DNA of 64,000 nt, taken from contig NZ_OY763408.1 in NCBI RefSeq assembly GCF_963667405.1, positions 953,757-1,017,756 of the forward strand, in the 5' to 3' direction. Below, one piece after another: positions 33,675 through 43,028 of this stretch (position 1 is its first letter; every line of letters begins with the position of its first letter). The translations under genes were made by a program, and so were the position numbers. Under the pieces are notes generated by a model, which had not been told where the DNA came from, did no database searches, and saw nothing but the letters and a program-made list of their open reading frames with translations. Source of the DNA: an uncultured Sphaerochaeta sp. (GTDB lineage Bacteria > Spirochaetota > Spirochaetia > Sphaerochaetales > Sphaerochaetaceae).

Positions 33675-35594
33675 ATGTATAGAACCATACCCCAAATGTT
33701 TGCCGATATCGTGAATCGCTATCCTGCCTACGCAGTACAGATGAGCAAGGACGCCACCGGCGTCTTCAAATCGGTATCGTATTCCGAACTCTACAGTGAG
33801 GTGAACAGCCTTGCAGCCTCCTTGTCCAAGCGAGGAGTCAGGCGGGGGGATCTGGTTGGACTGATCAGTGACAACCGCAGCGAATGGCTTGCCAGTGACC
33901 TGGCGATTCTTACCCTTGGGGCGGCGGATGTTCCCCGGGGACGGGATGCCATGCCCTATGAGATCAGCTTCATCCTCTCGGTCACCGAAGCAACTTTCTG
34001 TTTTGTTGAGAACGCCGTACAGCTTCGCAAGATTCTCAATCTGATCGACAAGCTGCCTCAGCTGAAGACCCTCATTGTCATGGACAGGGAGTTCACCCCG
34101 GCCCAGCTTGCTGACACCACTCTTGCCGAAGGGGTGGAAGTCTTGCTCTACCAGAACCTCATCGAGGAGGGAAGGGCCTTGCTCAACGACCGGAAGGTTG
34201 CACTCTTCATTGAGCAAGAGCGCAGCAAGGGTACCATTGGGGAAGTGGCGACAATCATCTTCACCAGCGGTACCACCGGAGACCCGAAGGGTGTCATGCT
34301 CACGCATCTCAACTTTGCTTACCAGCTAGAGGCGGTGCCCCGCCTTATCCAGAGATTCGCTCCGGGCCAGAGATGGCTGAGCGTACTTCCTGTCTGGCAC
34401 TCCTTCGAGCGAATCCTGCAGTATGTCATTCTCAGCAACGCCTCCACGGTTGCCTACTCCAAGCCCTTGGGCTCGATACTTCTGGCAGACCTTGCCGTCG
34501 TCAATCCCCACTGGATGGGTTCGGTTCCCCGTATCTGGGAAGCCGTCAAGGCCGGCGTCTTTGCAAGCATGAAGACCAAGAGTCCGGTAGCCAAGTCGCT
34601 GTTCTCTTTCTTCGTCAAGGTTGCTGCACTCTACAGCCGCAACCGCGACCTGCTGTTCGGGCAAGTGGCAACCTTCAGGAAGCGCAGCAGATTCCTGGAT
34701 GCACTCGTCGGTTTCCTGCCGACTGTCCTGCTCTATCCGCTCTACCGGCTCGGAAACCATCTGGTCTTTTCCAAGGTGAAGCAGAAGCTGGGCACCAATT
34801 TCATAGCCGGAGTAAGCGGTGGTGGATCGCTCAGTGCCGGTGTCGATATGTTTTTCGCCTCCATCGGGGTCAAGCTGCTTGATGGCTATGGACTTACCGA
34901 GAGTGCCCCGGTGGTGGCGGTTCGCCCGCTCAAGGCAGGGGTGAAACGGACGGTAAGCCCGCTTCCCGGTACCGAAGTGCGCATCGTCGATGAGACGGGA
35001 GAAGAGGCCAAGCCAGGCGCCAAGGGCGTGGTTATGGTCCGTGGCCCGCAGGTGATGAAGGGGTACTACAAGCGCCAGGATCTGACGGATAAGGTACTCA
35101 GCAAAGAGGGCTGGCTCGACACAGGTGATTTGGGTATGTGGACGCACAAGGGTGAGTTCTCCCTGTGCGGACGTGCCAAGGATACCATTGTCCTCAGCGG
35201 CGGTGAGAATCTTGAGCCGGTTCCCATCGAGGCAAAGCTCTGCGAAAGTGAGTTCATCGAGCAGGCCATCGTGCTTGGTCAGGATCAGAAGTATCTTGCT
35301 GCCTTGATTGTTCCGAACCGCAAGCGCATTGAGGAGTACCTCAAAGAGAAGCAGATCCCCTACCTTGTTGACAAGCTTGCCGGCATGCAGGAAGTGAAGG
35401 ATCTGATTGAGCGCAGCATCGGCGAGATCATCAGCAGCAAGCAGGGTTTCAAGAGTTTTGAGCACATCGTGCGCTTCAAGTTGCTTACCAAGAGTTTTGA
35501 GGTTGGCAAGGAGTTGAGTGCCAAGCAGGAACTCAAGCGCTTTGAGATCAACCGGATCTACAAGGATGAGATACAGGAATTGTTTGTAAGCTAA
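33675..35594 (+). CDS. AMP-forming long-chain acyl-CoA synthetase
   Basis: 639 residues, ANL superfamily. Motifs: ATIIFTSGTTGDPKGVMLTHLN, DGYGLTESAP, GWLDTGDLG and the C-terminal SAKQELKRFEINRIY. It resembles the large LC-fatty-acid ligases (FAA/FadD15-like) that carry an insert before A5. GGAGG five bases before ATG 33675 fixes the start over the ATG at 33663. It is one of three such enzymes in this window and the most divergent in length. Confidence 0.88.
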   Translation: MYRTIPQMFADIVNRYPAYAVQMSKDATGVFKSVSYSELYSEVNSLAASLSKRGVRRGDLVGLISDNRSEWLASDLAILTLGAADVPRGRDAMPYEISFILSVTEATFCFVENAVQLRKILNLIDKLPQLKTLIVMDREFTPAQLADTTLAEGVEVLLYQNLIEEGRALLNDRKVALFIEQERSKGTIGEVATIIFTSGTTGDPKGVMLTHLNFAYQLEAVPRLIQRFAPGQRWLSVLPVWHSFERILQYVILSNASTVAYSKPLGSILLADLAVVNPHWMGSVPRIWEAVKAGVFASMKTKSPVAKSLFSFFVKVAALYSRNRDLLFGQVATFRKRSRFLDALVGFLPTVLLYPLYRLGNHLVFSKVKQKLGTNFIAGVSGGGSLSAGVDMFFASIGVKLLDGYGLTESAPVVAVRPLKAGVKRTVSPLPGTEVRIVDETGEEAKPGAKGVVMVRGPQVMKGYYKRQDLTDKVLSKEGWLDTGDLGMWTHKGEFSLCGRAKDTIVLSGGENLEPVPIEAKLCESEFIEQAIVLGQDQKYLAALIVPNRKRIEEYLKEKQIPYLVDKLAGMQEVKDLIERSIGEIISSKQGFKSFEHIVRFKLLTKSFEVGKELSAKQELKRFEINRIYKDEIQELFVS

Positions 35595-35699
35595 TCTTTT
35601 GGCGGGTAATCTGTGCGGAAGGCGATATTTGTTCCTTCATTGCAATTTTCCCTTGGCTCAGATAGTATAATAAAGATACACGCTGAGCCAGGGGAATGC

Positions 35700-36035
35700 A
35701 TGATTCAGATCATCGGCACCAAGAAGTGCAAGGAAACAGCCAAAGCCATCAGAAGCTGCAAGGAAAGAAATCTTCCCTTTCAGTTTGTGGATTTGGCCCA
35801 GCGATCCCTCTCGGAAGGTGAGTGGGATAGTCTTTTCAGAGCCTATGAGCCGCTCTCGCTCATTGACAGTGAGGGCGCCTATTATAAGAAGCAGGGATAC
35901 TCCTATCGTGAGTTCGACCCCAGGGAGGAACTTGTCGAACATCCCGAGCTTTTGAAAACCCCGATCCTCAGAAGCAAGGGTCGGGTGCTTACCTGTTTCG
36001 ATCTGGAAGTCCTGAAGAGCTGGGGTGAGGCCTGA
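35700..36035 (+). CDS. ArsC/Spx-like thioredoxin-fold protein
   Basis: A 111-residue protein with IIGTKKCKETAKAIRSCKERNLPFQFVDL at the N-terminus, the ArsC-like pattern with one cysteine where ArsC/Spx proteins have theirs (Cys10), and the LKTPILRSKGRVLTCFD segment of the same fold. Whether it reduces arsenate, acts as a Spx-type regulator or something else cannot be told. AGGGGAA precedes ATG 35700. The next gene begins 2 bases after its stop. Confidence 0.75.
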   Translation: MIQIIGTKKCKETAKAIRSCKERNLPFQFVDLAQRSLSEGEWDSLFRAYEPLSLIDSEGAYYKKQGYSYREFDPREELVEHPELLKTPILRSKGRVLTCFDLEVLKSWGEA

Positions 36036-36036
36036 T

Positions 36037-36810
36037 ATGCTCACCTATGCAGTTCTCGGTAGCGGCTCGAGCGGAAACAGCTATGTGTTCAGCGATGGGG
36101 TTTCTTCCATCCTGATCGACCAAGGATACAGTGTAGTGGAGTTGTGCAGGCGTCTTGAGCGGTTCGGAGTCGAATACTCCACCCTGAAGGCTGTTTGCGT
36201 GACCCATTTGCACCCTGATCATGCAAAGGGAGTGGGAACGCTTGCCCGCAAGAAGGGTGTGGATGTCTATCTGAACAAACATGCATGTGAAGGTGAGGTG
36301 GTCCAGTTTGCAAAACTCGGCATCCCCGATCAGTTGGTCAATCCCATCACGCCGTTTGAGCTGATTGAGGTTGGCCCCTTCACCTTGTTCTGTTTTCCCA
36401 CCAGCCATGACAGCTGTGGGTCGGTAGGCTGGCATGTACGCTATCAGGACGAGCAGTACATGGTGCTCACCGATACCGGCATCACCACTGAAGAGCAAAG
36501 AAGCCTCGCCAAGAGTGCAACGGTACTCTTCCTTGAGGCTAACTACGATCCGGAGATGCTCGCCACCGGCCCCTATCCGGTGTATCTGAAGCGGCGAATC
36601 GACGGCCAGTACGGCCATCTTTCCAACCACCAGGCCCTCTCCTTTTTGCAGGAGAGTGGATTTTGTGGCAATCATGTCTATTTCATCCATATGTCGGATG
36701 TCAATAATGATCCCGCCCTCTTGGAGAAGGCTGCACACAAGATGGTGAACACCCCATTCACCGTGTGCCGAAAGAACCAATGGTATGGTCCAGAACGGGA
36801 GGCGAAATGA
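36037..36810 (+). CDS. Metallo-beta-lactamase-fold hydrolase (YycJ/WalJ-like)
   Basis: 257 residues. GSGSSGNSYVF at the start and VTHLHPDHAKGV (HxHxDH metal motif, about residues 57-68) place it in the YycJ/WalJ group of MBL nucleases/hydrolases; LTDTGI and YFIHMSDVNND give further metal ligands. In other bacteria the group includes a DNA-repair exonuclease. The stop overlaps the ATG of the following synthetase gene. Confidence 0.85.
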   Translation: MLTYAVLGSGSSGNSYVFSDGVSSILIDQGYSVVELCRRLERFGVEYSTLKAVCVTHLHPDHAKGVGTLARKKGVDVYLNKHACEGEVVQFAKLGIPDQLVNPITPFELIEVGPFTLFCFPTSHDSCGSVGWHVRYQDEQYMVLTDTGITTEEQRSLAKSATVLFLEANYDPEMLATGPYPVYLKRRIDGQYGHLSNHQALSFLQESGFCGNHVYFIHMSDVNNDPALLEKAAHKMVNTPFTVCRKNQWYGPEREAK

Positions 36811-38633
36811 GCAAAGCGAAATCTAAGAAACAAAAGAAGGCCGTAGTGTGGTCTTACAAGAAAATCAAGGGACTGAAGCGTGATGATGGTCTGAAAATGA
36901 AGGCCGTCACTGAGTACACGATGGAGTCGGTGGTGGAATGCACCGTCAGCAGAAACGCAAAGCGCATAGCGCTGCGTACCTATGCTGAGCCGGAAAGCGC
37001 TGTCACCTATGCCCAGCTGAAGAGCATGAAGGATGCCATCTCGGTTTTCCTGCTTGAACAGGGGTTTGTCCGTGGCGATCGCATCGCAGTGATGGGGGAG
37101 AGCTGTCCCACCTGGCTGATCGCCTACTTCGGCATCACCAGCATCGGCTGTGTTGCGGTTCCCATCCTGCCCGATTTTTCTTCCAAGGAAGCTTGCCAGA
37201 TTCTCGAGCACTCAATGGCGAAGGGTATTGTGGTCAATGCCAAGCATTTTGACAAAGTGAAACCCTTCATCAAGAATCAGCCATCCTTCCTTGTGCGCAT
37301 GGAAGACCTCTTCCACATCCCTGAGCCGATCAGCGCCCAGCTGGAGGACCGTGCACAGTTCAGTGCAGCCCCCGGCCGCGACATAACCCGGCGCAAGATG
37401 GATGCCAAGGCGCAACAGTTGCGTCAGGCCTCCCTGGCCCGTGAGGATGACCTTGCATCGCTCATCTATACCAGCGGTACCACCGGCAACAGCAAGGGCG
37501 TCATGTTGACGCACAAGAACCTGGTATGGAATGCGGACGTCTCCACTGATGTCTATGTCAACCTGAAGCCCTCTGACAAGGTGCTTTCCATCCTTCCCAT
37601 CAGCCATGTCTATGAGTTCACCACCGGTCAGATCCTTGAACTGATGCGTGGTTGTGAGATTGTGTACCTGGGCAAGGCTCCGGCCCCCTCCGTATTGCTG
37701 CCAGCCCTCAAGGAAGTCAAGCCGAGGATAGTCATGACCGTTCCCCTGCTGATGGAGAAGGTCTACCGCTCATCGGTGTTGCCGGTACTGCGTGACAACG
37801 AGAATATCGCAAAATGGCTGCGCTTCTCGGTGACCCGCAAGTTCATCTCCCGCATCATCGGCCGCAAGCTCAAAGGGACCTTCGGCGGAAGACTCAAGTT
37901 CTTCGGCATCGGTGGGGCCCCGCTCGACCGTGAGGTCGAGCAGTTCCTCGCGGATGCGAAATTCCCGTATGCAATCGGCTACGGCCTCACCGAGACCGCT
38001 CCCCTGATCGCCGGAGGACTCCCCAAGAAACATTTTGTGGGAAAAATCGGCAAGCTGGTTGAGCATGTGGAGGTGAAGCTTGAGGATCCCGATCCGCAGA
38101 CCGGGGTGGGGGAGATTCTCGTGAAGGGCCCGAACGTCATGCAGGGCTACTATGGCAATGATAAGCTCAACAAGGCCAGCTTCACCAGCGACGGATATTT
38201 CCGAACCGGTGACCTTGGCCATCTGGACAAGCATGGGCGCCTCTCCATCAAGGGACGGACAAAGACCATGATCCTGGGAAGCGGGGGAGAGAACATCTAC
38301 CCTGAGCTGATCGAAGCGGTCATCAACAACCAGAGTTTCGTTACCGAATCTTTGGTGATCCCCGAGAAGGGCGGCCTGATTGCCCTGGTCAAGATTGACA
38401 TTGAGCTCTTTGCCCAAAAGATGGCACTGAATGTCAACGATGCAAAGGTTGAGGCCCTCAAGTATGTGGCTAAGATCCGGGAAGATGTGAACAAGGAGCT
38501 TTCGGCATTCAGCAGGCTCAGTGCGGCTGAGCTGCAGGAAGAGCCGTTCCAGCGCACTCCCACACAGAAGATCAAGCGATTCCTCTACTCACGGCTCAAG
38601 GATGACGGGCCGAAGGAGCAAGAACCGTCTTGA
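36807..38633 (+). CDS. AMP-forming acyl-CoA synthetase-like protein
   Basis: 608 residues. A lysine-rich N-terminus (MSKAKSKKQKKAVVW) precedes the adenylation domain: LIYTSGTTGNSKGVMLTHKN, AIGYGLTETAP, GYFRTGDLG and GSGGENIYPELIE. The C-terminus keeps the TPTQKIKRFLY lysine region. The ATG overlaps the MBL gene stop with GGGAGG upstream. The exact acyl group is unknown; the basic tail may bind membrane or nucleic acid, which is inference. Confidence 0.85.
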   Translation: MSKAKSKKQKKAVVWSYKKIKGLKRDDGLKMKAVTEYTMESVVECTVSRNAKRIALRTYAEPESAVTYAQLKSMKDAISVFLLEQGFVRGDRIAVMGESCPTWLIAYFGITSIGCVAVPILPDFSSKEACQILEHSMAKGIVVNAKHFDKVKPFIKNQPSFLVRMEDLFHIPEPISAQLEDRAQFSAAPGRDITRRKMDAKAQQLRQASLAREDDLASLIYTSGTTGNSKGVMLTHKNLVWNADVSTDVYVNLKPSDKVLSILPISHVYEFTTGQILELMRGCEIVYLGKAPAPSVLLPALKEVKPRIVMTVPLLMEKVYRSSVLPVLRDNENIAKWLRFSVTRKFISRIIGRKLKGTFGGRLKFFGIGGAPLDREVEQFLADAKFPYAIGYGLTETAPLIAGGLPKKHFVGKIGKLVEHVEVKLEDPDPQTGVGEILVKGPNVMQGYYGNDKLNKASFTSDGYFRTGDLGHLDKHGRLSIKGRTKTMILGSGGENIYPELIEAVINNQSFVTESLVIPEKGGLIALVKIDIELFAQKMALNVNDAKVEALKYVAKIREDVNKELSAFSRLSAAELQEEPFQRTPTQKIKRFLYSRLKDDGPKEQEPS

Positions 38634-38651
38634 GGTAGTGCGCCCAAGTAT

Positions 38652-38676
38652 GGTATATCTTCCAAAAGGATATACC
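38652..38676 (+). promoter_or_regulatory. Hairpin abutting the DAHP synthase start codon
   Basis: GGTATATC (38652-38659) and GATATACC (38669-38676) are a perfect 8-bp inverted repeat ending at the base before the ATG. The AAAGGA ribosome site lies in the loop and right arm, so the stem could restrain translation. Confidence 0.5.
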
Positions 38677-39753
38677 ATGGCAAACGTAGATATCAGAATT
38701 CGTGCGGTGGAGAGTCTCGCCACTCCTGATGAGTTGGTGAAACGGTTTCCTGTTGATGAGGAAATGGCTGCATTCATCCATCATTCACGACAGACAGTCA
38801 ACGATATCATACAAGGAAGGGACCAGCGATTGCTCGCAATCGTAGGTCCCTGTTCTCTGCATGATCCCATCGCTGCCCTCGAATATGCACAGAAGCTCAA
38901 GGTTCTTGCAGACTCCCTCTCCGATGAGCTTTTCATCGTCATGCGGACGTACTTTGAGAAACCGAGGACAGTCGGCGGCTGGAAGGGCCTGATTCTCGAC
39001 CCGCGCATGGATGGCTCCTACGATATTGCCGGGGGCATCGAGCTTGCCCGCTCGCTGTTGCTGAAGATCATCGAGGTCGGCTTGCCGGTAGGGTGTGAGG
39101 TCCTTGACCCGATCATTCCCCAATACATCGATGAGCTGATGAGCTGGTCGAGCATCGGGGCCAGGACCACCGAAAGCCAGATACACCGCAACCTTGCCAG
39201 CGGTCTGAGTGTTGCCGTAGGATTCAAGAACAGCACCAGCGGGGATTTGCTGAACGCAATCAACGCCATCAAGAGCGCTCACCAACCCGCTTCCTTCATC
39301 GGTATGGACGGCAATGGTGCAAGTGCCATTTTCCGTACCACGGGCAATGACTGCTGTCACCTCATCCTGCGCGGTGGCGATGACAGCCCGAACTACTATG
39401 AGGACGATGTCGAGAATGCCCGGCTGCTGATGGAGAAAGAGGCGGTCAATCCCGCCATTATCGTCGATTGCAGCCATGCGAATTCACGCAAGAACTATGA
39501 GCGGCAGAAACGCGTATTGCGTACGGTCATCGATCAGGTCTGTTATGGGGAGAAAGCGATACGGGGCTTCATGCTGGAAAGCAATCTGGCACAGGGGTGC
39601 CAGAAGATTCCTTCCGATCTCTCCCTGCTCAAATATGGGGTCTCGGTCACCGATGCATGCATCGGCTGGGATGAGACCGAACGCATACTGGTGCATGCTT
39701 GCGAACTGCTTCGCAAGGCTCGAAAGGAAGGCGGCTTTATCCAGCCGCTCTGA
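38677..39753 (+). CDS. 3-deoxy-7-phosphoheptulonate (DAHP) synthase, class I
   Basis: 358 residues, close to E. coli AroF/AroG/AroH (350-356). Blocks: LLAIVGPCSLHDP, MRTYFEKPRTVGGWKGLILDP, SIGARTTESQIHRNLASGLSVAVGFKNSTSGD, IVDCSHANSRK and FMLESNLAQG. It catalyses PEP + erythrose-4-phosphate, the first shikimate step. In E. coli the feedback site involves the N-terminal region, which is present here. AAAGGA precedes the ATG. The next gene begins 14 bases after. Confidence 0.94.
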   Translation: MANVDIRIRAVESLATPDELVKRFPVDEEMAAFIHHSRQTVNDIIQGRDQRLLAIVGPCSLHDPIAALEYAQKLKVLADSLSDELFIVMRTYFEKPRTVGGWKGLILDPRMDGSYDIAGGIELARSLLLKIIEVGLPVGCEVLDPIIPQYIDELMSWSSIGARTTESQIHRNLASGLSVAVGFKNSTSGDLLNAINAIKSAHQPASFIGMDGNGASAIFRTTGNDCCHLILRGGDDSPNYYEDDVENARLLMEKEAVNPAIIVDCSHANSRKNYERQKRVLRTVIDQVCYGEKAIRGFMLESNLAQGCQKIPSDLSLLKYGVSVTDACIGWDETERILVHACELLRKARKEGGFIQPL

Positions 39754-39767
39754 GGTTGGGAGGTAGT

Positions 39768-40313
39768 ATGGTACCCTCTGTATTGGTCATTCTCGCTGAC
39801 GGATTTGAAGAAATCGAGGCAATCTGCCCGATCGACCTGCTTCGCCGAAGCGGTGCAAAGGTTACGGTTGCCGGCCTTGATGCGCTTGAGGTCAGAGGAT
39901 CGCATGCCCTTGTGGTGCATGCTGATACGCTGCTTTCCGACTGCAGTGACCAGGAGTATGATTGTGTCGTGCTTCCCGGTGGCGGGAAGGGGTCGGAGCA
40001 TCTTGCCGCATCGTTTGCAGTCCTTGAGACGGTCATCAGGACAGCCCAGCAGGGGGTGGTGGCAGCAATTTGTGCTGCGCCTGCAGTGGTTCTGGGAAAA
40101 ACAGGATTGCTCGACGGCAAGCGTGTCACCGGCTACCCGGGTACCGAAAGCTGCTGTCCTGATCTGAAGCTGAGCGATGAGAAGGTCGTCACCGATGGCA
40201 ACCTCATTACCGCCCAGGCAGCCGGCAGTGCCTTGGATTTTGCCTTGGCGATCATAGCCAAATTGTTCGACAAAGAGACTGCAGACAAAATTGCGCAGCA
40301 AGTGAAATACTGA
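39768..40313 (+). CDS. DJ-1/PfpI family protein
   Basis: 181 residues, the DJ-1/ThiJ size. Features: LADGFEEIEAICPIDLLRRSG, VVLPGGGKGSEHL and the nucleophile elbow AAICAAPAVVLGKTGLL with the reactive Cys near residue 102, plus the acidic partner in GFEE. Known relatives act as deglycases, chaperones or amidotransferase-like proteins; no function can be selected. GGGAGG precedes the ATG. Confidence 0.9.
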   Translation: MVPSVLVILADGFEEIEAICPIDLLRRSGAKVTVAGLDALEVRGSHALVVHADTLLSDCSDQEYDCVVLPGGGKGSEHLAASFAVLETVIRTAQQGVVAAICAAPAVVLGKTGLLDGKRVTGYPGTESCCPDLKLSDEKVVTDGNLITAQAAGSALDFALAIIAKLFDKETADKIAQQVKY

Positions 40314-40323
40314 AGGTGGGAAT

Positions 40324-41841
40324 GTGAAAGCAATAGGTTTTGACAACGAGAAGTATCTCGAGGAGCAGCGGCACTACATCCTCGAACGGGTGAAGATGAG
40401 TGACGGAAAGCTCTATCTGGAATGCGGTGGCAAGCTGCTTTTTGACTATCATGCAGCGCGTGTGCTGCCGGGCTTTGACCCGAATGTGAAAATGCGGGTC
40501 TTCCAGTCCCTCAAGGACCAGATAGACGTAATCATCTGCATCCACAGCGGAGACATCGAGCGTCGAAAGATGCGCAGTGACTTCGGCATCACCTATGATA
40601 CCGATGTCTTCAAGATGATCGACGACTTCTCCAAGTGGGGTCTGAAGGTTACCAAGGTAGTCATCACCCGCTTCGACGAGGAACCGGGAGCCATCCAATT
40701 CAAGAGCATTCTTGAGCAGCGGGGCATCACCGTGTACACCCATAAGGCGACCCGCGGGTATCCCAACGATGTGGATCTCATCGTAAGCGATGAGGGCTAC
40801 GGGGCCAACCCCTATATCGAGACCGACAGGCCTGTGGTCATTGTCACCGCCCCCGGCCCGGGCTCGGGAAAGCTTGGTACCTGTCTGTCGCAGATGTACC
40901 ATGACTACAAGTCAGGCTTGCGCAGCGGATACTCCAAGTTCGAAACCTTTCCCATCTGGAATCTTCCGATTGACCATCCGGTGAATATTGCCTATGAGAG
41001 TGCAACTGCCGATATCGGGGACAAGAACCTCATCGACCACTTCCATGCAAGTGCCTACAACCAGATTACGGTCAACTATTCGCGCGATCTTGAGGCGTAT
41101 CCGCTTCTCAACAGGATTCTTACCAAAATCACCGGGGAAGAGTGCATCTACAAGAGCCCCACTGACATGGGGGTCAATCGCTGTGGGTACGGCATCATCG
41201 ATGACGAGGTTGTCCGCAAGGCGGGCCAGCAGGAGATCATCCGCCGCTACTACCGTGCTGCTTGTGAGTACGTACAGGGTATCGGCAGCAAGGAAACGGT
41301 GGAGCGAAGCCGCTCCATCATGGAAGGAGCCAAGCTCAGCACAGGCGACCGGCCGGTGGTTCCTGCGGCTTCCGCTGCACTGGAGACAGGCCTTGAACGG
41401 GGCAAGGGCATCAATGGCATCGTATGTGCTGCAGCAATTGAACTTGCCGACGGCAGCATCGTCACCGGGTGCAACTCTCCGCTTTTGCATGCTTCATCCG
41501 CCCTGATTCTCAATGCTGTGAAGGTGCTTGCCCATATCGACCATGAGGTGGATCTGATTCCCCCTGCCATCGTGCAGTCCGTCACGTCCATGAAGCGAGA
41601 TGTGCTGAGGGGCAGGGGCGTTAGCCTGAACCTTGATGAGGTGCTGATTTGTCTTGCGATGAGCTGTGCCATCAGTGAGGATGCAAAGAAAGCTTCCGCA
41701 GTGCTCCCCCAGCTGAACGGGTGTGAAGTGCACATGACGCACATTCCCAGCTCAGGAGACTCCTCAGGCTTGCGCAAGCTTGCGCTCAATGTGACCAGCG
41801 ACCCGCGTTTCCCGACTTCAAATCTCTACAACCCTGCCTGA
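40324..41841 (+). CDS. DUF1846 family protein
   Basis: 505 residues matching the DUF1846/UPF0371 family length. It begins IGFDNEKYLEEQRHYILERV and contains GKLYLECGGKLLFDYHAARVLPGFDP and TAPGPGSGKLGTCLSQMYHDYK, conserved family stretches. The P-loop-like GPGSGK suggests nucleotide binding; the role is unknown. The start is GTG 40324 after GGTGGGA. It converges with the AbrB gene with one base between stops. Confidence 0.9.
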   Translation: MKAIGFDNEKYLEEQRHYILERVKMSDGKLYLECGGKLLFDYHAARVLPGFDPNVKMRVFQSLKDQIDVIICIHSGDIERRKMRSDFGITYDTDVFKMIDDFSKWGLKVTKVVITRFDEEPGAIQFKSILEQRGITVYTHKATRGYPNDVDLIVSDEGYGANPYIETDRPVVIVTAPGPGSGKLGTCLSQMYHDYKSGLRSGYSKFETFPIWNLPIDHPVNIAYESATADIGDKNLIDHFHASAYNQITVNYSRDLEAYPLLNRILTKITGEECIYKSPTDMGVNRCGYGIIDDEVVRKAGQQEIIRRYYRAACEYVQGIGSKETVERSRSIMEGAKLSTGDRPVVPAASAALETGLERGKGINGIVCAAAIELADGSIVTGCNSPLLHASSALILNAVKVLAHIDHEVDLIPPAIVQSVTSMKRDVLRGRGVSLNLDEVLICLAMSCAISEDAKKASAVLPQLNGCEVHMTHIPSSGDSSGLRKLALNVTSDPRFPTSNLYNPA

Positions 41842-41842
41842 T

Positions 41843-42874
41843 TCATCCGAACAGGCCGGCTAGTATGGGAAGGACCCCCAGGACTGCCAGGATGCGAAAG
41901 GTATGCATCAGGACGATCTTGGGGGTTTCCAATCCCAACTCATCACTGATAAGGCCCATCTCCTGGATTCCTCCGGGAGTGGCTGAGAAGAGCGCTGTCG
42001 CCCAACTGAGGCGACAGACTTTTTTGAGGATGCCCGCAGCAACAAATGCCATGAAAAAGAGCTCAACAACCAGAATCAGTGCAGGGACAAGCAAGACATG
42101 CAGTGAGGAGAGGGTGTTGAGGGTGATCTTGCTTCCAATGTATGTTCCTGCAGCTATCTGGACCAGCACCTTCAGGGACAGCGGATAGGAGGCTGCGTCC
42201 GTACCGAGGTTCAGCAGGGCAACCGCAAGGATGGCTCCGAGGATTGCCCCGGCTGGTACGGCGAGCAAGTGGAAGGCCAAACCCCCTGCCAAAGCGCAGG
42301 CGAAGGTTGCCAGATGGCCAGGCACGGTCCCTTCTCTTTCCATGGAGCGAACTGCAGTCTGTTTCGGTTGGGGTCCGATGCCCAGCATCTTTCGGATCAT
42401 GGGAGGGAAGACAAGGATTACCGTGATCAGGCGGAAGAGCTGCAGCAGCGCAACATGCTCCATGACGGCTCCGAAGTCAGTGGCCACCAGGGCAAGGTCG
42501 GAGACCCCTCCGGGGGCACATGCAAAGAACGAGGTCATGAAGCTCAGTTCGGTTGCATACTCCATGATGAACGCAAACAGGAGATTCGTAGCAAGCAACA
42601 CGGTCATGAGGATGCATACAGGAAGTGCCATGCTTCGCAAGGAGCGGATGTCTGATCGGGTGAAGCGTGTACCAATGACAAGGCCAGAGAGTATTTGTAT
42701 GAAAATTCTCAGCTCGGTGGGATACAAAAGATCTGTTGTATACACGCTGTTGAAGAGCATTGCTGCCAGCAGGGCTCCCACAAGAGCTCCTGCAGGAAGA
42801 CGAAATTTGCGCAACAACAGCCCTCCGGCAGTCCCCGCACCATGCAGAATAAGCAAATAAAGAAGCAGATTCAT
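41843..42874 (-). CDS. AbrB-family membrane transporter-like protein
   Basis: 343 residues, very hydrophobic, about ten helices arranged as an internal duplication: each half carries an AbrB-duplication motif (FACAPGGVSDLALVATDF near residue 118 and FSATPGGIQEMGLISDELG near 305). Members are often labelled ammonia monooxygenase or putative ammonia/organic transporter without proof. AAGGA precedes ATG 42874. Confidence 0.85.
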   Translation of the reverse strand: MNLLLYLLILHGAGTAGGLLLRKFRLPAGALVGALLAAMLFNSVYTTDLLYPTELRIFIQILSGLVIGTRFTRSDIRSLRSMALPVCILMTVLLATNLLFAFIMEYATELSFMTSFFACAPGGVSDLALVATDFGAVMEHVALLQLFRLITVILVFPPMIRKMLGIGPQPKQTAVRSMEREGTVPGHLATFACALAGGLAFHLLAVPAGAILGAILAVALLNLGTDAASYPLSLKVLVQIAAGTYIGSKITLNTLSSLHVLLVPALILVVELFFMAFVAAGILKKVCRLSWATALFSATPGGIQEMGLISDELGLETPKIVLMHTFRILAVLGVLPILAGLFG

Positions 42875-42993
42875 AAGGATTCCTTGGTTCTGAGTGAAAT
42901 AAGGTGAAATTTCACGTTCTGGTCTTGGTAAGCAATGGCATTTTAGCACAGCAATTATGGAAGGTGAACAGTTTGTATACAATTTTGTTGCTA

Positions 42994-43022
42994 TTGACGT
43001 GGATACTGGCTACTGATACCTT
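42994..43022 (+). promoter_or_regulatory. Leaderless-type promoter of first Rrf2 gene
   Basis: TTGACG (42994-42999), 17-base spacer, TACCTT (43017-43022), then six bases to ATG 43029. GATAC occurs twice over the spacer and -10 (from 43001 and 43014), a possible operator for autoregulation. Confidence 0.65.
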
Positions 43023-43028
43023 CTAGAT

